Source of the DNA: JASKKU01 sp964416905
GTDB lineage: Archaea; Nanobdellota; Nanobdellia; Woesearchaeales; JASKKU01
Length of the DNA: 64,000 bases
NCBI GenBank assembly: GCA_964416905.1
Contig: CAYQFL010000002.1
Location: 1-64,000, forward strand
Direction: 5' to 3'
The notes below the pieces were generated by a model. That model had not been told where the DNA came from, made no database searches, and saw only the letters and a list, made by a program, of their open reading frames with translations. Made by a program: the position numbers and the translations under genes. This document shows, piece after piece, positions 34,092-41,074 of the stretch (its first letter is position 1; every line of letters starts with the position of its first letter).

Positions 34092-34211
34092 TTTTGTCGA
34101 ACTCCCTGACTTGTTCTCTTTTTGTTACAGGGGATATTTAAAACTTTTGTTAGAATCAGTAGTGATAAGAACAGAGTATTATGAGATAAAAAATGATGAA
34201 CTTTTAAAAGA

Positions 34212-34283
34212 AGCCTTCATGGGGATTTGAACCCCAGACCTGCTGCTTACGAGGCAGCCGCTCTACCGCTGAGCTATGAAGGC
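34212..34283 (-). tRNA. tRNA-Thr (CGT)
   Basis: On the minus strand the acceptor stem is GCCTTCA/TGAAGGC with discriminator T, normal for archaeal Thr. The anticodon stem GCTGC/GCAGC encloses CTCGTAA with anticodon CGT. The D arm is GCTC/GAGC and the T arm has GGGGTTCAAATCCCC. CCA is not encoded. Confidence 0.96.
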
Positions 34284-34368
34284 ATAAGGTTTAGCAGAAA
34301 AAAGTTATATAAAAATCTTCTTATCAAACAGCAATTGTGTTAGACAAATAAAATAAAAAACAAAAAGC

Positions 34369-35673
34369 TTAAGGGTAGTATCTTACCATGGTTCTTGGGA
34401 AGGCAATAGCGTCTTTAATATGGTCTAAGCCACAGAGCCATTTTACCATTCGTTCTACTCCCATACCAAATCCAGAATGTGGCACTGAACCGTATTTTCT
34501 AGTATCCAAATAAAATCCGTATTGTTCAGGGTCTTCACCTTGTTCGATTAATCTTTCTTTGAGCTTTTCTAAATCCGTTTCTCTTTCTGATGCACCAATT
34601 AATTCACCATTACCCTCTGGAGCTAATAAATCAAAACCTAAAACTACTTTAGGATTCCTTGGGTCTTCTTTCATATAAAACGCTTTGATTTCCTTAGGAT
34701 AATGTGTTACAATTACTGGAACGTCATACAAACTTACTAACTTTTCTTCTTCAATAGTCCTTAAATCCTTTCCCCAAGGCACTTCAAAATCAAACTTTTC
34801 TTTCAAGATTTTTAAAGCGTCATCATAAGTCATTCTAACAAAAGGTTTCTCTATCGCAGGTTTAAGCTTTGAGATGTCTCTGCCTAGAACCTCTAAATCT
34901 TCTTTGTTCTGTCCAAGGACCTTTTTTACAACATATTTTACTAAAGCTTCAGCCCTGTTTTGTAAATCCTCAAAAGTTTCCCACGCAGCTTCCATTTCAG
35001 CATGCCAATACTCTGCTAGATGCCTCGATGTTTTAGAACGTTCTGCTCTGAAACTTGGAGCTATACAGAAAATCTTTTCTAATGCGAAGATAACTGCTTC
35101 AGCATGCAACTGCCAGGTCTGAGCAAGATACATTTTCTTATCAAAATACTTGACTTCAAATAATGTTGAACCGCCTTCACACTGCGTTGACTGAATTATT
35201 GGTGACTGAGTTTCATAAAATCCTTCAGATAAGAAATATTCCCTAATCGCTTGGAAAACTGTGCTTCTTACTTTAAGTACAGAAGTCATCTTTCTGCTTC
35301 TGAGCCAAAGATGTCTCACATCGTCAATGAAATCTCTACTTAAATCTTTAGTTATCGGGAACATCTCACTTTTTCCAATTATTTCAATATCTGATACTTG
35401 GATCTCATATCCTGTTGGCGCTTTTTCTTGCTCAGTAACCTTTCCCTTCACACACACAGACGCTTCAACATCAATATCTTTCTTGAGTTGCTCCCATTTC
35501 TCTTGAGAAAATGAATTCTTGTCAACAATACATTGTATAATTCCTGACGAATCTCTCACGACAACGAAAGCAAAATTTTTTGTTTTTCGTTCTCTATAAA
35601 CCCAACCTCTTATTTCGACATCTTCACCTAATTTTTTAGGAACATCTTTTATTTTTATGAAATCTTTCCACAT
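34369..35673 (-). CDS. asnS: Asparaginyl-tRNA synthetase
   Basis: This class II synthetase charges tRNA-Asn. An N-terminal OB fold (EDVEIRGWVYRERKTKN) is followed by motif 2 (FRAERSKTSRHLAEYWHAEM) and motif 3 (GSVPHSGFGMGVERMVKWL). The internal sequence KAFYMKEDPRNPKVVLGFD is closely like Pyrococcus AsnRS. It resembles AsnRS rather than AspRS, so a direct Asn pathway is likely. Of 434 residues, I start at ATG 35673 (MWKDFIKIKD) because five upstream residues depend on a TTG. Confidence 0.93.
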   Translation of the reverse strand: MWKDFIKIKDVPKKLGEDVEIRGWVYRERKTKNFAFVVVRDSSGIIQCIVDKNSFSQEKWEQLKKDIDVEASVCVKGKVTEQEKAPTGYEIQVSDIEIIGKSEMFPITKDLSRDFIDDVRHLWLRSRKMTSVLKVRSTVFQAIREYFLSEGFYETQSPIIQSTQCEGGSTLFEVKYFDKKMYLAQTWQLHAEAVIFALEKIFCIAPSFRAERSKTSRHLAEYWHAEMEAAWETFEDLQNRAEALVKYVVKKVLGQNKEDLEVLGRDISKLKPAIEKPFVRMTYDDALKILKEKFDFEVPWGKDLRTIEEEKLVSLYDVPVIVTHYPKEIKAFYMKEDPRNPKVVLGFDLLAPEGNGELIGASERETDLEKLKERLIEQGEDPEQYGFYLDTRKYGSVPHSGFGMGVERMVKWLCGLDHIKDAIAFPRTMVRYYP

Positions 35674-35928
35674 TTTTCTCGACCTCAAATTGATTTGTTT
35701 TTGTTTTCAGTTTAATCTGCAAAACATAAAAGTAAAACAAACACAAAAAGATTGATTGTGTTTTTAAAAGCTTGCAAATAGAACTATCGATTGTTAGAAT
35801 TCGTACTTTTATTGATTATCGGGAAAACATTTATTTGAAAAAATGGAATCACTTTAATCACACAGGTTGTAAAATTCAGGAGAGATATTTAAACTTTTCC
35901 ATTAAAATATTCGTAAGCCTTCCAAAAA
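35674..35928. other. Intergenic stretch without a recognised gene
   Basis: About 255 bp lie between the AsnRS start and the end of the regulator gene. I see AT-rich sequence with the likely asnS promoter near the AsnRS end (AAAACATAAAAGTAAAAC on plus). No RNA gene or reading frame of note is visible. Confidence 0.4.
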
Positions 35929-36294
35929 TTAGCAATTTTCATTAAATCCCATCTCAGCACAATTCTTATCAATATGCTCAATGCTTTTATGAATCCTGCA
36001 AACACTACCAGATTCTTCGAATTCCGTAATAACTCTTTTAACTAAAGCTTGCAAAGTAATCTTTTGGTTAATCAACATACTAACATATTTGTTAATAATT
36101 TCTTGTTCTTGTTTGTTGAAGACAACCTTTGATGCTCTTTTGTTTTTTAGATACTGGTTTATTGCTGCAGGCGTAAACCCCATTATCTTTGCAACATCTT
36201 TCTGTTTAAGTCCTTGTTCTAATAGTTTTTTCGCAACATACTTTCTAATTGCAGGAACAATATAAAGATATTCAACATCAATTGAGATCATCAT
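35929..36294 (-). CDS. XRE-like helix-turn-helix regulator with C-terminal cysteines
   Basis: The 121 residues start with AIRKYVAKKLLEQGLKQKDV then AKIMGFTPAAINQYLKNKR, a clear HTH (about 15-55) of the archaeal COG2522 type. The C-terminal part carries Cys and His residues (VCRIHKSIEHIDKNCAEM, ending ENC) that could hold a metal or Fe-S cluster as a redox or metal sensor. The cluster idea is inference. It is divergent from the MoxR/vWA pair and may control it. Confidence 0.85.
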   Translation of the reverse strand: MMISIDVEYLYIVPAIRKYVAKKLLEQGLKQKDVAKIMGFTPAAINQYLKNKRASKVVFNKQEQEIINKYVSMLINQKITLQALVKRVITEFEESGSVCRIHKSIEHIDKNCAEMGFNENC

Positions 36295-36419
36295 TTTAAA
36301 TTAACAGGTGTTAATCCGAACTTAAATATCTTTCTACCTTTGTGATTAAAACATTGCAGATTCTTGTTATTAAGAGTACACCAATAGTTTTTTAAATGCC
36401 TTAACTTACAACTATTTCC

Positions 36420-37433
36420 ATGATATTTCAAGAAATAAAAGAGGCTATTTTGAATGGAGCAGATTTTGAGGATTTCTTAGGGCAAGAGAATGTGAAGATT
36501 CATTTAAAATCAGCTCTCATTTCAGGTCATCACGTTATTTTAATAGGTCCGCCAGGTGTAGGAAAAACAACTTTGGCAAAAAACGTGGCTAAACTGTTAA
36601 AGCCAATAACCGTTAACGATTGCGGTTTCAATTGTGATCCTAAAGACCCTTGGTGTCCTGTTTGTCATTCAGGTAAAAACATAAAGACTAGAGTTTTGTC
36701 TCCTGAGGAGAGATTCGTTAGAATTCAAGGTAGTCCTGATCTAACTTTTGAAGATTTAATTGGCGACATTGACCCACAGAAAGCTTTGAAACACGGCGCT
36801 TTTTCAATCGAAGCTTTTAAACCGGGCAAAATTTTCAAAGCGAACAAAGGCATACTTTTCTTTGATGAATTAAATAGATGTCCTCCCAAATTACAGAATT
36901 CTTTGCTTCAAATTCTGGAAGAGAAAAAAGCAACCATTGGTAGTTATGAACTGGATTTGAAATCTGATTTTATCTTGATTGCAACCATGAATCCTGATGA
37001 CGAAAATACAGAACCTTTATCAGATGTGTTTTTAGATAGGGTTGATGTTATTTTTGTAGGTTATCCTGAAGATGCAGAAGTTGAAAAACAAATTGTTTTG
37101 TTGAAGGGCAAGAAGCTTATTGATGTTAAAGAAGACTTTGTTAAGATAATTGTTGATTTCATAAGGTCTTTGCGGAGAAACGAAAATCTCGAAAAGAAAC
37201 CTTCTGTTAGAGCTAGTTTGGCTTTGTATGAACGCGCTCAGGCGAACGCATTGTTGAACAATAGAAGTGAACCGACTTTAGATGATATCTTTAATAGCCT
37301 TCTATCTGTTTTGGTGCACAGGATCAAACTAAAACCTACAGTAGATTTTCGTATGACTAATGAAGAGTTCTTAGAGAAAGAATTTAATGCTTTTATGGAC
37401 AAACTTAAAAAATCAAACGGTGATTATCCGTAG
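36420..37433 (+). CDS. MoxR/ChlI-type AAA+ ATPase
   Basis: The 337 residues have Walker A GPPGVGKTT at about 42-50 and Walker B GILFFDELNR at about 141-150. Sensor 1 is ILIATMNPDD, and an arginine finger lies in FLDRVDVIF. A Cys-rich insert (CGFNCDPKDPWCPVCHSG, about 66-83) is typical of archaeal Mg-chelatase-like ATPases. It overlaps the following vWA gene. Such pairs act as chaperone-like machines that insert metals or mature protein complexes; the client is not identifiable here. A TATA-like TTTTTTAAAT 30 bp upstream suggests a leaderless mRNA. Confidence 0.92.
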   Translation: MIFQEIKEAILNGADFEDFLGQENVKIHLKSALISGHHVILIGPPGVGKTTLAKNVAKLLKPITVNDCGFNCDPKDPWCPVCHSGKNIKTRVLSPEERFVRIQGSPDLTFEDLIGDIDPQKALKHGAFSIEAFKPGKIFKANKGILFFDELNRCPPKLQNSLLQILEEKKATIGSYELDLKSDFILIATMNPDDENTEPLSDVFLDRVDVIFVGYPEDAEVEKQIVLLKGKKLIDVKEDFVKIIVDFIRSLRRNENLEKKPSVRASLALYERAQANALLNNRSEPTLDDIFNSLLSVLVHRIKLKPTVDFRMTNEEFLEKEFNAFMDKLKKSNGDYP

Positions 37434-38622
37434 CATAGATTCGCAGAAATCAACTGATATCTCAGAAAAAGAAGAACCTGAAAGATCATTCTTATCTAAG
37501 AATAATTCTGAGGAAGATAAGCTGCCTAAAGATGTTCTTTTCGATGACCAAAAAAGTGATAACGCTAAACTAATTTTTGAGGCAGCAAACCACAATTTAT
37601 CGCTTTTTGTTCCTGATACAATGTTTCAGAATATTGTTAATAACTTTCGCAACGCCCGGAAGTTGTATGGTGATACTCTAATACAGCTTTTAACAGGCTT
37701 TGACCCAGATTATATTGAGCGAAATCTAAAAATCCCTGAGTTTAAGAAAACGTTAAAGGACACTATAACTAAAAAGGTGCGTGAGCTCAAAAATGAAGAT
37801 CTCTTAGATGATAATTTTAATTTAACGGACCTCGCTTACGATTTCGCATTGTTGGAAGCATCTATTAAGGAATTGGAAAATATAAAGACGAATAGTTTTT
37901 CTTTCAGAAGAGGAAGTGTAAAATCAAAAGAGGGTTTGATAGATGATGTCGTCAAGTTTACAGGAAATTCTCTAAAAGATATTGCTATACGGAACACCAT
38001 TAAGAAAGCCATTTCTCGAAATCATAAAGAGGTTTTGGTTGAAGATTTATCGGTTTATGAACGAGTTAATGATAACAAAGTCGAGACAGTAATTTGTATA
38101 GATGCATCTTCTTCTATGAAAGGAGAGAAAATCGCAAACAGTAAAAAAGCCGCATTAACTTTAGCATATGCTTCTTTAAAGAACAAGGATTCAGTAGGTT
38201 TGCTTGTTTTTCAAGATAAAGTGCTTAATAAAATTAAGCCAAGTAGAAACCTAAAAGAGCTTTTACCGCATATTGCACGGATACAAACTAGGAGGATGAC
38301 TAACATATCTTTAGCGATTAAAGAAGCAATTCCTTTGTTTAGTAAGAATGTTACTAAAAACCTGTTAGTTATTACTGATGCTATGCCTACTTCTGGTAAA
38401 AAGCCTTTGGATGAAACCTTAAAAGCAGCACTGCTCGCTAAAGAGAACAAAATTCATCTAGCAATTGTTGGTGTTGGCTTAAATGAGGAAACTACTGAGA
38501 TCGCCAAGAAGATTATTGAAATCGCAGAAGGCACGTTGTATATGGTTAAGAATTCCCAGGACCTTGACAAAGTATTAATTGAAGAGTATTATTCCCTAAA
38601 ATCTAAACGATCGTTTATTTGA
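37387..38622 (+). CDS. vWA-domain partner of the MoxR ATPase (ChlD/CoxE-like)
   Basis: This 411-residue protein has a C-terminal von Willebrand A domain at about 230-410. The MIDAS motif is CIDASSSMKGE and the supporting Thr and Asp are in RRMTNISLAI and LLVITDAMPT. The N-terminal 230 residues are helical and presumably contact the ATPase. The first ATG lies 47 bp inside the moxR-like gene; a GTG at 37420 is an alternative. The 3' end overlaps the convergent DUF192 gene by 34 bp. Confidence 0.9.
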   Translation: MLLWTNLKNQTVIIRSIDSQKSTDISEKEEPERSFLSKNNSEEDKLPKDVLFDDQKSDNAKLIFEAANHNLSLFVPDTMFQNIVNNFRNARKLYGDTLIQLLTGFDPDYIERNLKIPEFKKTLKDTITKKVRELKNEDLLDDNFNLTDLAYDFALLEASIKELENIKTNSFSFRRGSVKSKEGLIDDVVKFTGNSLKDIAIRNTIKKAISRNHKEVLVEDLSVYERVNDNKVETVICIDASSSMKGEKIANSKKAALTLAYASLKNKDSVGLLVFQDKVLNKIKPSRNLKELLPHIARIQTRRMTNISLAIKEAIPLFSKNVTKNLLVITDAMPTSGKKPLDETLKAALLAKENKIHLAIVGVGLNEETTEIAKKIIEIAEGTLYMVKNSQDLDKVLIEEYYSLKSKRSFI

Positions 38623-38945
38623 AGTTTGTGTTCTTTAATTGTGCCTTGATTAATCTCAATTACATATTTGGCTTTCTTTTTAGAACTGTATGTTGTGAAC
38701 GGTTTGAAATTCTCCTTCAAATCAACAATTCTTTTTTCAGAATCTAAAAACACTACATCAATCGGATAAAACACAAAGAACATGTGTAGTGAGACATATT
38801 TCTCCTTTTTGAAGTCAAATATCAACGGGTTTTTTATTTTGAATGTAAACATTAACCCTTTTGCAAGTTGCCAGATATTCGATAAATATATTACGTTCTT
38901 ACTCAAAACTTCTTCCCCTTTATTTGACAGTTTTATAATTTTCAT
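38589..38945 (-). CDS. DUF192 family protein
   Basis: This 118-residue member of DUF192 is recognised by LAKGLMFTFKIKNPLIFDF, SLHMFFVFYPIDVVFLDSEK and VIEINQGTIKEHKLQINDRL. The function of the family is not established; it often occurs as a secreted or cytosolic small beta protein. No signal peptide is present here. It lies 19 bp after the coiled-coil winged-helix gene on the same strand and may be cotranscribed with it. Confidence 0.9.
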   Translation of the reverse strand: MKIIKLSNKGEEVLSKNVIYLSNIWQLAKGLMFTFKIKNPLIFDFKKEKYVSLHMFFVFYPIDVVFLDSEKRIVDLKENFKPFTTYSSKKKAKYVIEINQGTIKEHKLQINDRLDFRE

Positions 38946-38964
38946 GGTTGTTTTTCAAAACAAA

Positions 38965-39423
38965 TTAGTCTTTTTTTACAAAAGACGGATTCTGTGATAA
39001 CATTAGAACAGAAGAGTCTGCTTCTTTAACTAAAACAGCTTTTCCTTTGTTGATTAGATTTTTAATATACCTGTAGAATGTAGCTTTTGAACATAAGTTT
39101 TCCTTATCAACAACGATTGATTTTAAATGGGATGTTGAAACTGGGCCTAAAGCCAATATTGCAAGAATTCTATCATAGGCAGAAATGCTTGCAACCCTAT
39201 TTGTTTGTTTGTCCTGTTTTTGAGTTGGAGCTTTCTTGTTGATTAAATTCTTTATTTCTTTGATTTCAGTTAGCATTTCTTTCATAAGAAGTGTTAATTC
39301 CTTATTCTTTAAGTCAAGCTCCTTTATTTTTTGTTCTTGTTTTAAGATATCTTCCTTTACTTTCGTGAAACTTGTTTTTACTGCTTCCTTAAATTTCTCA
39401 AACTCCATTTCTTGAAGAGGCAT
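38965..39423 (-). CDS. Coiled-coil winged-helix DNA-binding protein
   Basis: The 152 residues begin with a coiled coil over about 5-70 (FKEAVKTSFTKVKEDILKQE, LTLLMKEMLTEIKEIKNLIN), which suggests oligomerisation. A basic linker and a winged helix-turn-helix at about 80-150 follow (AYDRILAILALGPVSTSHLK, CSKATFYRYIKNLINKGKAV). The region just upstream of its start holds a regular GAGACT array and an ORB-like box. I infer that the protein may bind this array, either to regulate itself or to organise a replication or segregation locus. The family is not recognised by name. Confidence 0.75.
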   Translation of the reverse strand: MPLQEMEFEKFKEAVKTSFTKVKEDILKQEQKIKELDLKNKELTLLMKEMLTEIKEIKNLINKKAPTQKQDKQTNRVASISAYDRILAILALGPVSTSHLKSIVVDKENLCSKATFYRYIKNLINKGKAVLVKEADSSVLMLSQNPSFVKKD

Positions 39424-39445
39424 TATTTTTGGGATATCTGTTGTA

Positions 39446-39458
39446 CTTTAAATATTTT
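39446..39458 (-). promoter_or_regulatory. TATA-like promoter element of the winged-helix gene
   Basis: The minus strand reads AAATATTTAAAG about 25-30 bp before the ATG at 39423, so the transcript is nearly leaderless. The nearest GAGACT repeat begins only about seven bases upstream of this box, close enough for a bound protein to affect TBP/TFB access. Confidence 0.55.
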
Positions 39459-39464
39459 ATTACT

Positions 39465-39655
39465 GAGACTTCATCTCGTCGAGACTTAGTCTTGATGAGA
39501 CTGTCTTGAGACTGGCATGAGACTAAACTGAGACTGGTTTGAGACACACCCCTCGAATTCTTTTATACGACACCCCATCATTTCCACTGGAAAAATGTAT
39601 GTTTTTTTGAGACTCACTAGTCTCAGAACCTGAGACTCGAATATATTTTTGAGTC
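39465..39655 (+). repeat. Helically phased GAGACT repeat array
   Basis: Six GAGACT hexamers on the plus strand begin at 39465, 39481, 39497, 39508, 39519 and 39530, and a GAGACA follows at 39541. The spacings are 16, 16, 11, 11, 11, 11 bp, so the last five copies fall on one face of the helix. Beyond the ORB-like box more copies follow: 39609, an inverted AGTCTC at 39619 making a palindrome with it, 39632, and a degenerate GAGTC at 39651. The region is non-coding and lies directly upstream of a coiled-coil winged-helix gene. It looks like an iteron or multi-copy operator; it is not a CRISPR. Confidence 0.9.
39571..39594 (-). promoter_or_regulatory. Third ORB-like box
   Basis: The minus strand reads TTCCAGTGGAAATGATGGGG followed by TGTCG. 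It has the full ORB dyad and G-string and differs from the right oriC box (12118-12143) at only one position through the GGGG. It lies inside the GAGACT array, 27 kb from oriC, and no second box is evident nearby apart from a partial GAGGGGTGTG (minus strand, 39546-39555). It should bind the same Orc1. Confidence 0.8.
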
Positions 39656-39737
39656 AAAATCCAATTCAGAAAAAGTTAATTTTAAAAAGGCACCTTTGTA
39701 AGAAAGTAACCATCTCAAAGTAAATACGTTTCTATCT

Positions 39738-40334
39738 TTAAAAATCTATAATCATCCCGGCTGGACCTGGGTTGCAAAAGATAACACTTCCTTCTTTACA
39801 GAGCCTACCTTCATTTTCATGGAAATGACCTGAAAGAGCAAGTATCTTCTTATTCTTCTGCTTAGTTATGAATTTCTTGAAAGATTTATTGCCAAAATGA
39901 ACACAGTCAAGTTCATCTAAGCACGAATCTTTTGGTGGTGCGTGAGTTGCTAACACAATCTTTTCGTATTTTGAGATTTCATTTCTCTTCTTTTGTACAA
40001 ATCTCTCAAACTCAGGCTCTTTAAGAGAAAACCCTCCGCCACCATATCCTAAAAACAAAGTATCCTCAAAAGTGAATAGTTGTTTGTGAAGAAAGACAAG
40101 GTTGTGAGAATCTTCACATATCTCTTTCATAACTTCTTCATCATCATGGTTCCCGTGAAGCATTAAAATTATCTTGGGGATCTTTTTTAATTTCTCAATT
40201 AGTTTGATACTTACTTGTCCGAATATGCTTAAATCTCCCAAGAATACAACAATGTCGGCTTTCTTGGATAATCTATGAACTTTGTTAAGGTACTTTATTT
40301 CATTATGAATATCGGTAAACGCAAGTATGTTCAT
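39738..40334 (-). CDS. Metallophosphoesterase (YfcE/MJ0936-like)
   Basis: This 198-residue calcineurin-like phosphoesterase has motifs FTDIHNE, VFLGDLSIFG, MLHGNHDDE, ATHAPP and LSGHFHENEG, all metal ligands present. The substrate is unknown; relatives are phosphodiesterases active on small molecules or nucleotides. It is a distant paralog of the gene at 60699-61310. Its 3' end borders the GAGACT/ORB region. Confidence 0.92.
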   Translation of the reverse strand: MNILAFTDIHNEIKYLNKVHRLSKKADIVVFLGDLSIFGQVSIKLIEKLKKIPKIILMLHGNHDDEEVMKEICEDSHNLVFLHKQLFTFEDTLFLGYGGGGFSLKEPEFERFVQKKRNEISKYEKIVLATHAPPKDSCLDELDCVHFGNKSFKKFITKQKNKKILALSGHFHENEGRLCKEGSVIFCNPGPAGMIIDF

Positions 40335-40430
40335 GTTAAATATGGCAAAAAAGCACTTCTTTATAAAATCTATGCATGTTATTAGCTTTATTTTAAGAAA
40401 TAGAGGTTAAAAATAAAAACAAAAAAGATT

Positions 40431-41066
40431 TTACTCCAAGTCGAAATTTAACAAAACTCTCTCACTTCCATCAGGGAAGTTTGAACCAACATCAGATATT
40501 GCATACTGCCAATACCATTCACCGTCTTTGCTTTTAAGAGTAATAAACTCAAACTTAGCAACTTCAACATTCAATTCTTTCCTACCTAAAGCTCTTATCT
40601 TTGAGGAAAACTCTTCAAGTCTGCTTAAGATGTTGTTGATATCTTCTTCCTTAACAGTTATTTCTTTTTGATCCAAATTTAATGAACCGTTTGTTATCAA
40701 AATGATATCGCTAGAGATACCATATTTGTCTTTAAATTCATTAACAAACTCTTTGTCTAAAGCGCCAATTACCCAACCTTTGTCACTATCTCCTTCAGCA
40801 TAACATAAATCTTCAGAGCCAATTAAGCAATCAATTCTTATCTCTTTAACAATTTGATTAATTACTGCTTTTGATTGGTTATCTGTTTCTAACTGTGTTT
40901 GATTTGAATCTTTAATCTCTGTAACATCACTAATGTTTGTTGTTTCGTTCTCTTTAATTGAATCCATTGGTTTAGGTATCATGTAAAGATATGCTAAAAT
41001 TAAAACTAACAAAACAACAAGAGCAATGAACAACAACTTCCTTAATTTTTTCTTTTTAATTTTCAT
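40431..41066 (-). CDS. Single-pass membrane protein, unknown
   Basis: About 211 residues start at the ATG at 41066 (MKIKKKKLRKLLFIALVV), with a membrane anchor at about 10-28. A Thr/Asn/Gln-rich linker follows, then an extracytoplasmic domain with one CX5-6C-like pair (DCLIGSEDLCYAEGDSDKG) and a WYWQYAISDVGSNF strand. It starts 8 bp after the large Ig-repeat secreted protein, so the two probably form one surface unit. The family is unknown. Confidence 0.7.
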   Translation of the reverse strand: MKIKKKKLRKLLFIALVVLLVLILAYLYMIPKPMDSIKENETTNISDVTEIKDSNQTQLETDNQSKAVINQIVKEIRIDCLIGSEDLCYAEGDSDKGWVIGALDKEFVNEFKDKYGISSDIILITNGSLNLDQKEITVKEEDINNILSRLEEFSSKIRALGRKELNVEVAKFEFITLKSKDGEWYWQYAISDVGSNFPDGSERVLLNFDLE

Positions 41067-41074
41067 AGCAACAC

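Noticed and set aside
34187..34210. ATGATGA-like C-box near tRNA-Thr as a possible C/D guide RNA
   Set aside because: No matching D box (CTGA) at a proper distance and no internal C'/D' pair seen.
39465..39655. Possible CRISPR array from the repeated GAGACT units
   Set aside because: Repeats are only six bases with 5-10 bp between them, with no 25-40 bp repeat/spacer pattern and no cas genes nearby.
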